A stretch of DNA of 44,895 nucleotides from Cytophagales bacterium (GTDB lineage: Bacteria; Bacteroidota; Bacteroidia; Cytophagales; CCMP332), in the NCBI GenBank assembly GCA_028279065.1, contig JANQSY010000073.1:1-44895 (forward strand). The letters are read 5' to 3'. The number at the start of each line of letters is the position of its first letter. Position 1 is the first letter of the stretch. A program made the position numbers and the translations under genes. Shown here piece after piece: positions 33,114-41,651 of this stretch. The notes beneath the pieces were generated by a model. It did not search any database. It was given only the letters and a program-made list of their open reading frames with translations, and was not told the DNA's origin.

Positions 33114-34418
33114 TTATAGATTTAAACTATCCTGAAGCTTGATCACATAATGACCGACCAGTGCATGCCTCTCAAAAGACAACAACCAAATATTCAATTT
33201 TTGTTTGTCATGAGCATCCAAATGGATCAATGGCCCATCGATCCCAACCTTGTGACTGTCCAACCATTTATCACTTTCATCTAACAACAATCCATAGTAT
33301 GGACTCGAAAGTGTCTTCTTATTTCGTTGTTCGTCATAGCTCTCATAGAAAGAGTGATTCCCGATTCCCATTGAGGTTTTCCAACCCATATTAGCTTCGT
33401 CTTCTTTAAGGGAAGGAAATAGATCAGGATCTAATCCACCCAAAATGAGCTTGGTTTTTGTCCTGTCTGCTTTATCTGAGAAGATCATTCCGATCTCAAT
33501 TAGGGCCTGATCATTATTCCTGCTTTTGATCCGATTAACAAAGGCGGAATCGAGCTTGAATATTCTTCCCAGCTCAGTGAGCCGAGGGTCTGTTCGATCA
33601 TAGATCCCCGGGGGACTGAATGTAGCGAAGCTGGTGCTGTCGGATTGGAGTTCTCGCATAGTTTGAAATTCCGATGGCGAGATAATCTCTTTGAGCTTCC
33701 TAAGCCTTTCACCTGAAACCGGATACATTTTATCTGAATGGTCGGAAAAGCTGACCTCAAGTTCCATTTCCACGGATCTAAAAGAGTTGAGGTCAATGAA
33801 TTTGCTTTCCGGATCGATCCAGTTCTCAAGTGGCTTCCGGTAGTTTGAAAATGGAACCCCATTCTTTTCTTCAAAAAGCTCCCGGTATAACTCACCTGGA
33901 AAATTGAACCAGACATGGTCGTAGGGAAGAGCCTTTCCGTCTTCTTCAGAGTAAAGGATCATTTCCCAGAGGTAGGAGTTCAGGCAGTTCCGAGCAATAT
34001 CCGCTCTCACAATTCTTTCATATGTGGTATAGAATTGGCCTTTACTAAACTTTACCTGATTCCGGTTCCATTCCTGGTTGATCAAAGAAATATGTTCCAG
34101 ATATTCCTTCCCTTGGACGTATTTTGGAATGGTTGGGATAAATTCCTCGATGACCAGGGAATGAAAGGCAATGGTATCTGCTCCGCTATTTGAAACCACA
34201 ATGAGGTCAAATCCTGTATCCGATTTAACCACCTGTCCGAATTTCAGATCAAGTTCCCCGTAATCCCCGCTCCTAAATCCTATATCTGGGTTATCAGGAT
34301 AATCCTTATCACTTAGTTGTTTGAGATTAAATGAAAAAGTTGCTTCGGCTTCCTTTTCCTGGGAACAGGATAGCATCAATGCCATCGAAAGAAAAAACAA
34401 GGAAATTACTCTGGCCAT
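33114..34418 (-). CDS. Unknown lipoprotein
   Basis: The ATG at 34418 gives MARVISLFFLSMALMLSC, a lipoprotein leader with cysteine 18; an upstream in-frame ATG adds six residues. The mature ~416 residues are mixed alpha/beta with no recognised motif. They contain 'PGELYRELFEEKNG', 'RKLKEIISPSEFQTMREL' and a late 'GPLIHLDAHDKQKLNIWLL'. It lies 60 bp downstream of the permease gene on the same strand and may be co-transcribed. Function unknown. Confidence 0.75.
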   Translation of the reverse strand: MARVISLFFLSMALMLSCSQEKEAEATFSFNLKQLSDKDYPDNPDIGFRSGDYGELDLKFGQVVKSDTGFDLIVVSNSGADTIAFHSLVIEEFIPTIPKYVQGKEYLEHISLINQEWNRNQVKFSKGQFYTTYERIVRADIARNCLNSYLWEMILYSEEDGKALPYDHVWFNFPGELYRELFEEKNGVPFSNYRKPLENWIDPESKFIDLNSFRSVEMELEVSFSDHSDKMYPVSGERLRKLKEIISPSEFQTMRELQSDSTSFATFSPPGIYDRTDPRLTELGRIFKLDSAFVNRIKSRNNDQALIEIGMIFSDKADRTKTKLILGGLDPDLFPSLKEDEANMGWKTSMGIGNHSFYESYDEQRNKKTLSSPYYGLLLDESDKWLDSHKVGIDGPLIHLDAHDKQKLNIWLLSFERHALVGHYVIKLQDSLNL

Positions 34419-34478
34419 TTGAATAGAAAGAGCCAAAGGTTAAAAGATAATTCCCTTTAGCAATGGGTAGTCTGGATT

Positions 34479-36860
34479 TTACTCGGAATGAATAAAGACC
34501 GCCGGGTTGATGGAAGCCGCCTGGTAAATCTTTCTTGCTACTGTAAAAGCTCCGATCAGGAATAAAATTCCAATGGAGAATAAAATCACCGCTAAGCCCA
34601 CATCGACATGGTAAGCCCAAATACTTGACATGAGAAGGTTAGCCAGAAATACCCCTGCCCCTGCACCAAGCACCGATGCTATGATCAGTATTATAAAGAA
34701 TTCCCGGCTTATCCTTTTTGTTATTTGTAGGCTTGATGCCCCTACGATCTTCCTGACCCCGATCTCTTTTTGCCTCTTCTTCAGATTAAGAGTGACAAGA
34801 CTAAATTGCCCGATACTGGAAAGCAAAACAGCTATGATAGCCAGGAAGAGGAACATGATCTTGATGTTGTGATTTACCTCAGCAGCAGAAGCTCCCTGCT
34901 CATTCATAAATCTTACAGTTGATAATTCATCAGGGAAATATTCCTTCCAGATCTTGTCCATGTCCTCTTTGACCTTTGCCAGATTCTCGACCTTGGTCCT
35001 GACTGTGATATAGCGGTAATCTTCGGGGAGTGAATACCTTAACAGCATTGGATCTATGGGGCTCCAAAGGGCTCCTGACATGTACATGTCTTTTACAACT
35101 CCTATGACCTCAAGGTTGAAACTGTCTTTAAGAAGCAATCTCTTCCCTATCGGATCTTTCCAATCAAGCGTTTTAACCAACACCTCATTTACGATGACCG
35201 AATTCTCTGCATCCTGAATACTTTTTGGGATGAAATCCCTCCCTAGTTGGATCTTCGCTCCAATGGAATTCAGGTAATCGTGACCTATGTCCATCAGATC
35301 TACATCATATTCGCGATTCTGAACCTTTATAGGGTCGGTGTACCAGGAACCGCTTACGCTGTGCCTGGATCCACTGATGCTCAAAACCCTTGGATTCTTT
35401 TCCAATTCGCTTTTGAAGGCATTAAACCCTGCCTGATTTTTCACATTTGCATAGACCACGGTTTCCTTGTCAAAACCCAGATCGAATTTCTCCTGGTATA
35501 TGGCATTTTGATAAAACACAAAACCACAGATCAAAGAAATAAGTGAAATGGTGAACTGAAGGGTTAGCAAGACCCTGGTAAGAGGGTTTGTCCCACTAAA
35601 TTTTACTGTTCCCCTGAAAATAGCGCTGGGTTGAAAGCTGCTGATGTAAAATGCAGGATAGGATCCTGCAACCAGTGCGGTAAAGATCAAAAGGAGGAAC
35701 AGAAAAGCGACCAGATCTACATCGCTAAAAGGGTTGAGACTTAGGTCCAGGAATGCCCACATCGAACTGTATTGTGGCACCAGCCAAGCAGAGAGCAACA
35801 AAGCGATCAAAATGGAAAGAAAGCATAGCAGCATGTTTTCACCAAGGAACTGCCAAACCAATTGCCTTTTCACTGCCCCATGAACCTTTCTTACACCGAT
35901 CTCTTTGACCCTTCTGTTTGATATCGCGATGGAGGTATTGGTGAAATTAAAGCAGGCGATCATGAGGATGAGAAAGGCCATAATTATTGGTGAGATCGAT
36001 GCAGGAGTGGGCAGGCTGTTGTTGAACCAATGGTTCCAAAATTCTTCTTTTTGAGCGCGAACAGCCATTCCCTTGAAAGGATCCAAAAAGAACTTATCCA
36101 CCTTATAATCAGGCTTAGACTTATTTTGGATCTCCTTGTAGGCTTGCAAAAGGCTTTCGATCTCAGAAACTCTTGATGGTTCTTTAATTCTTAGGAAAGT
36201 TGAATTGAACCGGGCCCAATTATTATCCTTCCACCCCCTTATTTCAAGGATATTCTCATAATTGAAGTAAGCATCGTTATCATAGAAACTCGAATTCTGG
36301 GGTTGAACTTCGAAGACCCCTCTAATTATAAAATCGATCTTTTTTTCTCCCTGAATATAAGTGAGAGTTTTGCCGACCGGATCGGGGTCGTCCGGGAAGT
36401 GCTTGCTCTGAAGTTCATCACTGATCACTATAGCTCTTTTATCCCGGATCGAATGAAGATCTCCTTTGAGTGTCTTGAAATCAAAGAACTGAAAGAACTC
36501 AGGATCCACTCCTGCCAAGGAGGATCTGAAGATATTCTGATCAAATTTGAAGTTGCCACCAGTAGGGTAGAGCCTGGCTACCTGATCCACTTTTTCAATG
36601 TTCTGGCGGACTATACTGCCCAGAGGCAAGGGGGAGTTTCCATTCTTTATTGGTTCCCCATTTGTGATCCTGACATAGGCGATCCGATAGATCTCATCTG
36701 CCTGTTTGTGATTGCTATCAAAATTCTGATTGAAATTCCAGTTCAGGAAGGCTACGATACAACATGAAAGAGCGGTGCCCAGTCCAAGGACATTTACTGC
36801 CACGAAACCCAGATTCTTCTTAAGGTTCCGCAGAGTGCTTTTTAAGTAGTGTTTAAGCAT
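34479..36860 (-). CDS. FtsX/MacB-type ABC transporter permease
   Basis: This 793-residue permease repeats the MacB-FtsX layout: TM1 at about 20-40, first FtsX block with 'RRVKEIGVRKVHGA' (about 312-325), mid TM at about 425-445, and second block with 'KRQKEIGVRKIVGA' (about 695-708) and terminal TMs to 785. Both FtsX signature stretches are intact. No ATPase gene is adjacent. It is followed by an unknown lipoprotein gene, which could be a periplasmic partner; that is inference. Confidence 0.9.
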   Translation of the reverse strand: MLKHYLKSTLRNLKKNLGFVAVNVLGLGTALSCCIVAFLNWNFNQNFDSNHKQADEIYRIAYVRITNGEPIKNGNSPLPLGSIVRQNIEKVDQVARLYPTGGNFKFDQNIFRSSLAGVDPEFFQFFDFKTLKGDLHSIRDKRAIVISDELQSKHFPDDPDPVGKTLTYIQGEKKIDFIIRGVFEVQPQNSSFYDNDAYFNYENILEIRGWKDNNWARFNSTFLRIKEPSRVSEIESLLQAYKEIQNKSKPDYKVDKFFLDPFKGMAVRAQKEEFWNHWFNNSLPTPASISPIIMAFLILMIACFNFTNTSIAISNRRVKEIGVRKVHGAVKRQLVWQFLGENMLLCFLSILIALLLSAWLVPQYSSMWAFLDLSLNPFSDVDLVAFLFLLLIFTALVAGSYPAFYISSFQPSAIFRGTVKFSGTNPLTRVLLTLQFTISLISLICGFVFYQNAIYQEKFDLGFDKETVVYANVKNQAGFNAFKSELEKNPRVLSISGSRHSVSGSWYTDPIKVQNREYDVDLMDIGHDYLNSIGAKIQLGRDFIPKSIQDAENSVIVNEVLVKTLDWKDPIGKRLLLKDSFNLEVIGVVKDMYMSGALWSPIDPMLLRYSLPEDYRYITVRTKVENLAKVKEDMDKIWKEYFPDELSTVRFMNEQGASAAEVNHNIKIMFLFLAIIAVLLSSIGQFSLVTLNLKKRQKEIGVRKIVGASSLQITKRISREFFIILIIASVLGAGAGVFLANLLMSSIWAYHVDVGLAVILFSIGILFLIGAFTVARKIYQAASINPAVFIHSE

Positions 36861-36974
36861 CTAATGCAACTATGCCAAACCCTTGACCATCTGAGACCCA
36901 AAGATGTTCTTTTCATCAAAGGTTTCATGGAAGATGATCTTTCGAAGGGAATGGTTGCATCTATACCTCTTGGA

Positions 36975-37409
36975 TCATTTCCTTAGGTACTCTCTTAATC
37001 GACCTTTAATGAAGTACTCCCAGCCACCTACACAAGCTTCCTTGCTAAACTCAGGGATCTCAGCGGGGAATGAATCCAACCCTTCGTTGGTGAGCACTAG
37101 TTCAGAATTTTTGTCTTCTCCAGATATCTCAAAAATGACTTTTCCCTTTCCAGGATATTCCTCATAGCTCCAGTCATAGACTATCCTCTTTTCTTCTTCC
37201 ACTTCCAAGATCTTCCAAAGATGCATGAACTGCCTTTCGCCGGCATCCACATTAAACCTGGTGGAAAATCCTACCACGGCCTCGAATTCCGGAATTTCCT
37301 TGAAGAACCATTTTACAAGTTGATCCTGTTCGGTTATCGCTTTCCAAAGGGTAGACCTTGGAACGTCAAAAGTTTGGCTAACGACTATAGGCTTGCTTCT
37401 GTCTTCCAT
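36975..37409 (-). CDS. SRPBCC/AHSA1-family protein
   Basis: The 144-residue protein has the AHSA1-like START fold: 'VSQTFDVPRSTLWKAITEQDQLVKWFF' (abridged) at the N-terminus, 'IVYDWSYEEYPGKGKVIFEI' in the middle and 'GGWEYFIKGRLREYL' in the final helix. It probably binds a small hydrophobic ligand. It lies 36 bp after serA on the same strand and may be co-transcribed. Confidence 0.88.
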   Translation of the reverse strand: MEDRSKPIVVSQTFDVPRSTLWKAITEQDQLVKWFFKEIPEFEAVVGFSTRFNVDAGERQFMHLWKILEVEEEKRIVYDWSYEEYPGKGKVIFEISGEDKNSELVLTNEGLDSFPAEIPEFSKEACVGGWEYFIKGRLREYLRK

Positions 37410-37445
37410 TCCCTCAATTTAGGGATAAGGCAGATAAAATGGGTT

Positions 37446-38369
37446 TCAGTTGACCTTGAAAGTATGATCACCCATATTGAAGAATCGAATGATCTGCTTT
37501 ACTGCGGCTATTCCCGCATTGATATTTGCTTCGGCGGTTTGGGCACCCATCTTTTTGGTGGTAAAAAGGGTTTGATCCGGAAAGCTTTTTTCAAGTTCTT
37601 CCTTGCAAGATGGGGCCACATCGGAGGCGTACATATACTTTGGCCGTTCTTCTAAAATCCTTTTTAATCCTTCTTCATCCACCAATTCCTTTCTTGCCGT
37701 GTTAACAAGGAAAGCGTTTTTCTTTGTTTTTGAAAGCAGTTCGTAATTGATGATACCAGCGGTCTCAGAGGTAGCGGGAATGTTAATGGTGATAAAATCC
37801 CCAACCCTGTAAAGCTCTTCAAGGGTGCTACAGCTCAATACTCCGTAATTGCCTATTTCAGCCTGGGCGATAAACGGATCATAGGCAAATACCTGCATAC
37901 CAAATCCCTTTGCTATTAGTGACAGCCTCCGTCCGATATTCCCAAAGCCATGTAAAGCGATCTTCTTATCCTTTAGTTCCGTACCCGGCATGCCATTGTA
38001 CTTATGACGGATCAAACCCAGCATCAACCCGAAGGCCAGTTCTGCAACCGCATTTGCATTTTGCCCAGGAGTATTCATAACGACGATTTCATTCTTGCTG
38101 GCTTCATCAAGATCTACATTGTCAACTCCCGCCCCTGCTCTAACGATTATTTTAAGGTTTTTTGCTGCCTCCATTACATTGCCGTTGATCTTATCGCTTC
38201 TGATGATGAGGGCATCTACATCCTTAATGGCATTGATCAGTTCCTGCTCATTCTCGTAGCGCTCGAGAAGCTTTAGTTCAAATCCCTCATTCACATTTAT
38301 TTCAGCCTGGATACGCTGGATCGCTTCTTTTGCAAATGGCTTTTCTGTAGCTATCAGAATGGTTCGCAT
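37446..38369 (-). CDS. serA: D-3-phosphoglycerate dehydrogenase, short form with Lys at the catalytic His position
   Basis: This 307-residue D-2-hydroxyacid dehydrogenase has no ACT or ASB domain. The NAD-binding 'HGFGNIGRR' starts at residue 140 and the active-site Arg is R226 in 'NTARKELVDE'. The usual 'TPHxGAsT' is 'TTKKMGAQT', so the catalytic His is replaced by Lys (K273). From memory, this Lys variant is known in ACT-less enzymes such as that of Entamoeba. It lies 5 bp after serC, which supports serine biosynthesis: oxidation of 3-phosphoglycerate, then transamination. Lack of an ACT domain suggests no serine feedback through that route. Confidence 0.9.
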   Translation of the reverse strand: MRTILIATEKPFAKEAIQRIQAEINVNEGFELKLLERYENEQELINAIKDVDALIIRSDKINGNVMEAAKNLKIIVRAGAGVDNVDLDEASKNEIVVMNTPGQNANAVAELAFGLMLGLIRHKYNGMPGTELKDKKIALHGFGNIGRRLSLIAKGFGMQVFAYDPFIAQAEIGNYGVLSCSTLEELYRVGDFITINIPATSETAGIINYELLSKTKKNAFLVNTARKELVDEEGLKRILEERPKYMYASDVAPSCKEELEKSFPDQTLFTTKKMGAQTAEANINAGIAAVKQIIRFFNMGDHTFKVN

Positions 38370-38374
38370 GGTAA

Positions 38375-39457
38375 CTAGGAATTTTTATTATCGAAATCCT
38401 GAATAAAAGCTGCTAATCTTTGACACCCTTCCAATGGCATCGCATTATATATGCTTGCCCTCATCCCCCCAACAGAGCGATGTCCCTTAAGATTGACCAT
38501 TCCCATTTCTTCGGCTTCTTTCAAAAATGCCTTATTGATTTCATCTGAATCGCTGAAAAAGGGAATATTCATCAGGGACCTGTCCTTTTCATTTTCTACA
38601 TGGGCCTTGAAAAGCTTTGAGCTATCTATAGCATCATAGACCAATGAAGCTTTTTTCTTATTGTTCTCTTCCATTGCCCCGACCCCGCCCATTCTGACCA
38701 GGTTTTCGAAGACCAGCTTCATGATATAGATGGCATAGGTAGGAGGGGTGTTGTACATAGATCCCGCCTCCTCATGGGTCTTGTAATCTAGCATGGTAGG
38801 AATATCCTGATTCTTTCCGATCAGGTCCTTCTTTACAATAACTGTGGTTACCCCTGAGGGTCCGATATTCTTTTGGGCTCCGGCGTAGATCAAGGCATAA
38901 TCTGCGACATTGATCCTCTCCGACAGGATGCAGGAGGACATATCGGAAACCAGCGGAATTTCAACTCCAGGTGGATCGTCAAATCGGGTTCCGTAGATAG
39001 TATTGTTGGTAGTGATATGTAGATAGCTTGAATCCTTGCGGACCTTTTGGGGATCGACCTCCGGGATATAGGAGAAGGTCTTGTCGGATGAATCAGCCAC
39101 CACGTTAACATCTCCCATCATTTTTGCCTCTGCTATGGCTTTTTTGGACCATGCTCCTGTATTGACGTAATCCATTTTGCCGCTGGGATTCATCAGATTG
39201 GCCGGTACCATGTAGAACTGAGTGGAAGCTCCACCCTGAACGAACAATACGGAATAGGTATCAGGTATGGAAAGCAGGTCCCTTAAAAGCTGCTGGGCTT
39301 CATCCATTATGTCCTGAAACCATGTAGAACGGTGGCTTAATTCCATCACGGACATTCCGGAACCCTTGTAATCCAGCATTTCCGAGGCAGCTTTTTTTAG
39401 AACGGATTCCGGTAATACTGCCGGTCCTGCGGAGAAGTTCAATACCCTATGATCCAT
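38375..39457 (-). CDS. serC: Phosphoserine aminotransferase
   Basis: The ATG at 39457 gives a 360-residue protein beginning MDHRVLNFSAGPAVLP, the canonical SerC N-terminus; upstream in-frame starts fall in or before a hairpin. Conserved features are 'LFVQGGASTQFYMVP', 'HITTNNTIYGTRF', 'VSDMSSCILSE' and the PLP lysine K196 in 'YAGAQKNIGPSG'. It converts 3-phosphohydroxypyruvate and glutamate to phosphoserine, and also works in the pyridoxal phosphate pathway. It is followed at 5 bp by serA. Confidence 0.96.
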   Translation of the reverse strand: MDHRVLNFSAGPAVLPESVLKKAASEMLDYKGSGMSVMELSHRSTWFQDIMDEAQQLLRDLLSIPDTYSVLFVQGGASTQFYMVPANLMNPSGKMDYVNTGAWSKKAIAEAKMMGDVNVVADSSDKTFSYIPEVDPQKVRKDSSYLHITTNNTIYGTRFDDPPGVEIPLVSDMSSCILSERINVADYALIYAGAQKNIGPSGVTTVIVKKDLIGKNQDIPTMLDYKTHEEAGSMYNTPPTYAIYIMKLVFENLVRMGGVGAMEENNKKKASLVYDAIDSSKLFKAHVENEKDRSLMNIPFFSDSDEINKAFLKEAEEMGMVNLKGHRSVGGMRASIYNAMPLEGCQRLAAFIQDFDNKNS

Positions 39458-39483
39458 GGATGTCTTCTTATTCAATATTTGGG

Positions 39484-39552
39484 TCATTGAGCGGGAGCTC
39501 AATGAAGGGCCAATATTGGAAAAAAATTCCCTGGATTGATATGACTCAATCC
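39484..39552. promoter_or_regulatory. Palindrome cluster upstream of serC
   Basis: Three perfect dyads lie between 39484 and 39552: TCATTGAGC-GGGA-GCTCAATGA (39484-39505), CCAATATTGG (39510-39519) and GGATTGA-TATGAC-TCAATCC (39533-39552). The first and third share ATTGA...TCAAT arms. They sit 27-95 bp upstream of the serC ATG and are good candidates for paired operators, or the first for an mRNA hairpin near the start. The third could alternatively end transcription from the SDR gene, since TTTTTTT follows 5 nt later on the minus strand. Confidence 0.5.
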
Positions 39553-39600
39553 ATTTTTTGGGCTGACAGGAGTCAGACTTTGTTTCTTAGGATGGGTGAA

Positions 39601-40434
39601 TTAATAAACTACAGATTCACTAATGGTCCTATAAGCATCCAGGTCGGATTGTAGACTATCTATCTTGGCTTGAACCGATTGGACCGCTACCTTGCCCAGG
39701 ATCAATCTTAGGGGTGGATTGTCAGAATTAACAATATTGATCATGGCCTTTGAGGCCTTGACCGGATCCCCTTCCTGCTTTCCATCCCCACCTAAGATCA
39801 GGTCCCTGAATTTCCCTGCGGACTCATCATAATCTTCAATTCTTTTTGGTGCGGTCTTTAGGCTGCTTCCGGCGAATTTAGTTCGAAAGGGTCCGGGTTC
39901 AACTATGGTAACCCAGATCCCCAATGGTCTTAATTCCAGCGCCAGGGCTTCACTGAATCCTTCCAATCCAAACTTGCTAGCGTTATAGATCCCAAATCCA
40001 GGATTGGCACGAATACCTGAGGCGGAGGATAACTGAAGGATGTTTCCGGATCCCTGTTTTCTGAATTGAGAAAGGAAGGCCCTGGTCACATTCAATGCAC
40101 CTATAAGATTCGTTTCAATGACCATTCTGATATCTTGATCCTCAGCCTCTTCTATGGCTCCGACATACCCAAATCCCGCATTGTTTACCAGGACATCTAT
40201 CCTTGAATGGGTGTGGAGACATTCGCTAACCACCTGATCGATCTGATGTTTATTGGTAACATCCAGGATAACGCCTTCAGCTTTTCCTTCAAATTCCTTT
40301 TCAAATGAAGCCCTCTGTTCCTCTTGACGGAAAGTGCCAATGACATAGTCCCCTGCGTTGATCACCTCTTCTGCCAGGGATCTCCCGAGGCCTGTAGATA
40401 CTCCTGTAATAAACCAGATCTTCTTTTCGCTCAT
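39601..40434 (-). CDS. SDR family oxidoreductase
   Basis: This 277-residue classical SDR has the cofactor motif 'TGVSTGLG' (10-17), 'LVNNAGFG' and the catalytic S-Y-K as 'LSSASG ... YNASK'. It probably uses NADP(H). It resembles the DUF-like 'oxidoreductase/short-chain dehydrogenase' group that acts on aldehydes or ketones. Its substrate is unknown. The small monooxygenase-like gene 56 bp upstream is on the same strand. Confidence 0.93.
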   Translation of the reverse strand: MSEKKIWFITGVSTGLGRSLAEEVINAGDYVIGTFRQEEQRASFEKEFEGKAEGVILDVTNKHQIDQVVSECLHTHSRIDVLVNNAGFGYVGAIEEAEDQDIRMVIETNLIGALNVTRAFLSQFRKQGSGNILQLSSASGIRANPGFGIYNASKFGLEGFSEALALELRPLGIWVTIVEPGPFRTKFAGSSLKTAPKRIEDYDESAGKFRDLILGGDGKQEGDPVKASKAMINIVNSDNPPLRLILGKVAVQSVQAKIDSLQSDLDAYRTISESVVY

Positions 40435-40490
40435 GATTTTTGCTTTTGTTCAATGATTGTGTTTTTCAATATGTCGTTCTACGAGAAACC

Positions 40491-40829
40491 CTATTTGTAC
40501 TCGATGCGTTTTCCTTTTTCGTTCACCAGGGATTTTGCGGTCTTCCAGTTCGGGAATTCGTTTCCTTCCATTTCATAGATCCGTATTTCTGAAGCAATCC
40601 TTCTTGCATTTTTGACCGCCTTGGCATGATCCCCTGATCTGCTGAATTCCAACATATCCTTCCTGTTCTCCCAAATGGATAAGGTGTAGTGATCGGTAAG
40701 GCCAATGTTGGCCTTGAAGTTCACGCATTTGGATTTATTGAGCTGTTGAACCGCCTTGGCTGTATAGGACATGAAGCTTCCAAGCTTCCAAGCCGATCTG
40801 AGTTTTAGCCTGGTGATTGAAACGATCAT
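40491..40829 (-). CDS. Small dimeric alpha/beta-barrel (DUF3291/monooxygenase-like) protein
   Basis: The 112-residue protein has the pattern of a ferredoxin-like dimeric alpha/beta barrel: 'HYTLSIWENRKDMLEFSRSG' followed by a His-containing 'DHAKAVKNARRIASEIRIYE'. This resembles DUF3291 or antibiotic-biosynthesis-monooxygenase-type proteins. It is divergent from the HxlR regulator and could be its target. Substrate unknown. Confidence 0.65.
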   Translation of the reverse strand: MIVSITRLKLRSAWKLGSFMSYTAKAVQQLNKSKCVNFKANIGLTDHYTLSIWENRKDMLEFSRSGDHAKAVKNARRIASEIRIYEMEGNEFPNWKTAKSLVNEKGKRIEYK

Positions 40830-40848
40830 TTCTTATCTGAAGCATTCA

Positions 40849-40912
40849 TATTATAGTCAGTAAATTTAGCCTATTATAGAAAAAATTACTAGTTTAATAT
40901 TTCATACTTTTG
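40849..40912 (+). promoter_or_regulatory. HxlR upstream region with direct repeat and -7-like element
   Basis: TATTATAG occurs at 40849-40856 and 40872-40879 (23 bp apart). TACTTTTG (40905-40912) fits TAnnTTTG. These lie between the divergent monooxygenase-like and HxlR genes. They may be a promoter and operator half-sites; no clear -33 element was found. Confidence 0.3.
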
Positions 40913-41263
40913 CAAAAAATAGTTTTGAGTGCTATTTCCCAGGAAGAGACTTGTCCCGTGACCATTTTCATGAAAGAAATTGGTGGGAAATGGAAACCTA
41001 TTATTATTTACAGGATCGCAGGGGGGATAAACAGGTTCGGGGTTCTTCTCAGGTCAATACGTGGTATCAATAAACAGATGCTATCCAGGCAGCTCAGAGA
41101 ATTGGAGGCGGATGGGTTTATTAATAGAAAGGTGTTTCCCCAGATCCCTCCAAAGGTTGAGTACTCAATTTCTGAAAAAGGAAAGAGCCTTTACCCTGTA
41201 ATCAACAATATGCGTATTTGGGGTGAGCGGCAGATCAAGCCGGTCAGGGAACGGCCTGACTGA
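40910..41263 (+). CDS. HxlR family transcriptional regulator
   Basis: This 117-residue MarR-like winged-helix protein of the HxlR/DUF24 family has 'CPVTIFMKEIGGKWKPIIIYRI', 'GVLLRSIRGINKQMLSRQLRELEADG' and 'PKVEYSISEKGKSLYPVI' (each abridged). A single Cys precedes 'PVTIFM', at the position of the redox-sensing Cys of QorR and HypR. There is no ATG before the domain; the start is the TTG at 40910 or, if 40905-40912 is a promoter element, the TTG at 40925. It is convergent with the QorB-like operon and overlaps its last gene by 20 bp. Confidence 0.9.
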   Translation: MQKIVLSAISQEETCPVTIFMKEIGGKWKPIIIYRIAGGINRFGVLLRSIRGINKQMLSRQLRELEADGFINRKVFPQIPPKVEYSISEKGKSLYPVINNMRIWGERQIKPVRERPD

Positions 41264-41651
41264 TCTCGAAGAGGTGACCATCCGGGTCGGAAAAGAAACA
41301 ACGGATCTCTCCACCCCAATCCTTTGGAGGGGTAATAAATACTGCTCCACGGGACTTAAGGATCTCGTAAGAAGCCTTACAGTCTTCTACCCGGATGGTA
41401 AACGAATGGCTTGTTCTTTTGTGATCATCCGGAGGGACAAAGTATGTCTCTGGCTTATCTTCGGTAGGTCCCCCTTCTGTAACCAACAGTATCCAATGAC
41501 CAAGAAACTTCAATACAAGGGAACTGCCTCCATATTCCCTGTAAAACTCTCCTCCCAGGATATCCAGATAAAACTTCTTTGACTTTTCCATGTTGGATAC
41601 CACAAGGATGGTTGTGATCTCCATTCCCTTTTCCGGAAACATCTCAGCCAT
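41244..41651 (-). CDS. VOC family protein
   Basis: The 135-residue protein (ATG at 41651) is a single VOC module: 'ITTILVVSNMEKSKKFYLDIL', 'SFTIRVEDCKASYEILKSRG' and 'GEIRCFFSDPDGHLFEISQ' (each abridged). Candidate metal ligands include a His near residue 88 and E131. It overlaps the QorB-like gene by 8 bp and the convergent HxlR gene by 20 bp. It is probably a glyoxalase- or dioxygenase-like detoxification protein. Confidence 0.87.
   Translation of the reverse strand: MAEMFPEKGMEITTILVVSNMEKSKKFYLDILGGEFYREYGGSSLVLKFLGHWILLVTEGGPTEDKPETYFVPPDDHKRTSHSFTIRVEDCKASYEILKSRGAVFITPPKDWGGEIRCFFSDPDGHLFEISQAVP

Noticed and set aside
36951-36960. Minus-strand ATGCAACCAT resembling the ECF -35 box
   Set aside because: No GTCTAA-like -10 follows at 17 bp, and the site lies downstream of the permease start region in the wrong place to serve a gene.
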